Position numbers and translations under genes: made by a program
DNA from: JBFHRE01 sp041591895
Lineage (GTDB): Bacteria > Actinomycetota > Acidimicrobiia > Spongiisociales > ZC4RG35
Assembly (NCBI GenBank): GCA_041591895.1
Contig: JBFHRE010000024.1
Coordinates: 1-23,441 of the forward strand
Reading direction: 5' to 3'
Length of the DNA: 23,441 nucleotides
Shown here: positions 22,818 to 23,441 of the stretch, piece after piece
How positions within the stretch are numbered: the first letter of the stretch is position 1
How the letters are laid out: each line of letters begins with the position of its first letter
Notes under the pieces: generated by a model
The model's database searches: none
The model's input: the letters and a program-made list of their open reading frames with translations, nothing else
Told to the model about the DNA's origin: nothing

Positions 22818-23441
22818 TCACCACTCGATCCCCGGTCCCTCGGTCAGTTCCCCGATCACCCAACCGTCGACCCCCCGCTCACCGAGCGCTGCCAGCAGCC
22901 GATCGACGGCCCCCGCCGCCACTGCGATCAGCAGCCCGCCCGAGGTCTGGGCGTCGGCCAGCATCCGGGTGACCGGGTCGTCTGGGTCACTCGATATCAA
23001 CTCCTCGACCGCCTTCAGGTTCCGGACCGATCCACCCGGATACATCCCTGAATCCAACAACCCCCACGCTCCGTCGATCACCGGCACGGCATCGGAATCC
23101 AACCGAGCCCCGGTGCCCGACGCCCGATTGATCTCGGCCAGGTGGCCCAGCAGACCAAAACCGGTGACATCCGTCGCCGCCGACACTCCGACCGACACCA
23201 TCGCCGCCGATGCCTCGCGGTTGAGGGTCGCCATCGAGCGGATTGCTTCCTGCGCCACCCCGGCAGGACACGCTCGCCGTTTGATGGCGGTGGCAATGAT
23301 CCCGGTGCCGATCGGTTTCGTCAGAAGGAGACGGTCCCCCGGCCGTCCCCCGGCGTTGGTGACCAACCCTTCCGGGAGGGCGACCTCCCCGGTCACCGCA
23401 AACCCGTATTTCGGTTCGGCATCGTCGATCGAATGGCCACC
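22818..23441 (-). CDS. selD: Selenide, water dikinase (SelD), N-terminus beyond the window
   Basis: The frame enters from the right edge, so only the C-terminal 207 residues are present. GGHSIDDAEPKYG at the start, TNAGGRPGDRLLLTKPIGTG, TDVTGFGLLGH and DAQTSGGLL are SelD hallmarks (AIRS/PurM fold). SelD makes selenophosphate from selenide and ATP, the selenium donor for selenocysteine tRNA or 2-selenouridine. The catalytic Cys/Sec and lysine lie near residues 17-20 and are outside the window, so it cannot be said whether this SelD is itself a selenoprotein. No other selenium gene is visible here. It is 73 bp upstream of the Tat cyclase on the same strand and probably unrelated in function. 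Confidence 0.95.
   Translation of the reverse strand, partial: GGHSIDDAEPKYGFAVTGEVALPEGLVTNAGGRPGDRLLLTKPIGTGIIATAIKRRACPAGVAQEAIRSMATLNREASAAMVSVGVSAATDVTGFGLLGHLAEINRASGTGARLDSDAVPVIDGAWGLLDSGMYPGGSVRNLKAVEELISSDPDDPVTRMLADAQTSGGLLIAVAAGAVDRLLAALGERGVDGWVIGELTEGPGIEW

Noticed and set aside
21419..23441. Selenocysteine read-through at TGA stops near selD
   Set aside because: The TGA stops fall at normal protein ends and the following frames show no homologous continuation; I saw no SECIS-like hairpin.

Overview
The window is a dense, G+C-rich stretch (about two thirds G+C by eye) of bacterial chromosome. It holds 22 protein genes and no tRNA, rRNA, insertion sequence, CRISPR array or recognisable regulator. 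GTG and TTG starts are common, many genes overlap or abut, and no gene-free gap exceeds about 90 bp. The base composition, the start-codon use and a tiny MKK-type membrane protein suggest a high-GC Actinomycetota, possibly an Acidimicrobiia-like lineage. A SAR202-like Chloroflexota cannot be excluded, because that group is known for expanded enolase-superfamily, SDR and related catabolic genes. The taxonomic call is inference.

Positions 1 to 9496 carry small oxidation and ring-cleavage modules. They are a 5'-truncated ThDP enzyme; an SDR with a degenerate active site; a D-2-hydroxyacid dehydrogenase; a minus-strand trio of a leaderless TctC/Bug-type binding protein, a LigB-type extradiol dioxygenase and a LigA-type partner; two plus-strand enolase-superfamily enzymes, one of mandelate racemase type and one of muconate lactonizing type; and a minus-strand SDR, cupin and Ldh2-type dehydrogenase operon.

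Positions 9529 to 13756 start at a symmetrical divergent promoter or operator. They hold a plus-strand three-gene module: a LeuA/NifV-like HMGL enzyme, an M24 'creatinase-fold' protein with a cysteine where a metal-binding aspartate is expected, and a two-domain ATP-grasp/phosphohistidine phosphotransferase. Positions 13793 to 17924 are a minus-strand run of a DddP-like M24 enzyme (DMSP lyase family), a HisD-like dehydrogenase, an SDR and a cyclase-family hydrolase.

Positions 17978 to 23441 are less obviously part of one pathway. They hold an exported penicillin-acylase-family Ntn hydrolase, a 25-residue membrane peptide, an alpha/beta hydrolase overlapping a thioredoxin-fold [2Fe-2S] ferredoxin, a Tat-exported cyclase, and the C-terminal part of selenide,water dikinase (SelD).

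Taken together, most of the window looks like a catabolic island for hydroxy-acids, aromatics and possibly organosulfur compounds. It combines dehydrogenases, C-H acid abstracting enolases, ring cleavage, C-C bond lyase/synthase chemistry and amidase-type hydrolysis. The most interesting parts are the HMGL / altered-M24 / phosphotransferase module, which I cannot match to a known pathway, and the DddP-HisD-SDR-cyclase run.
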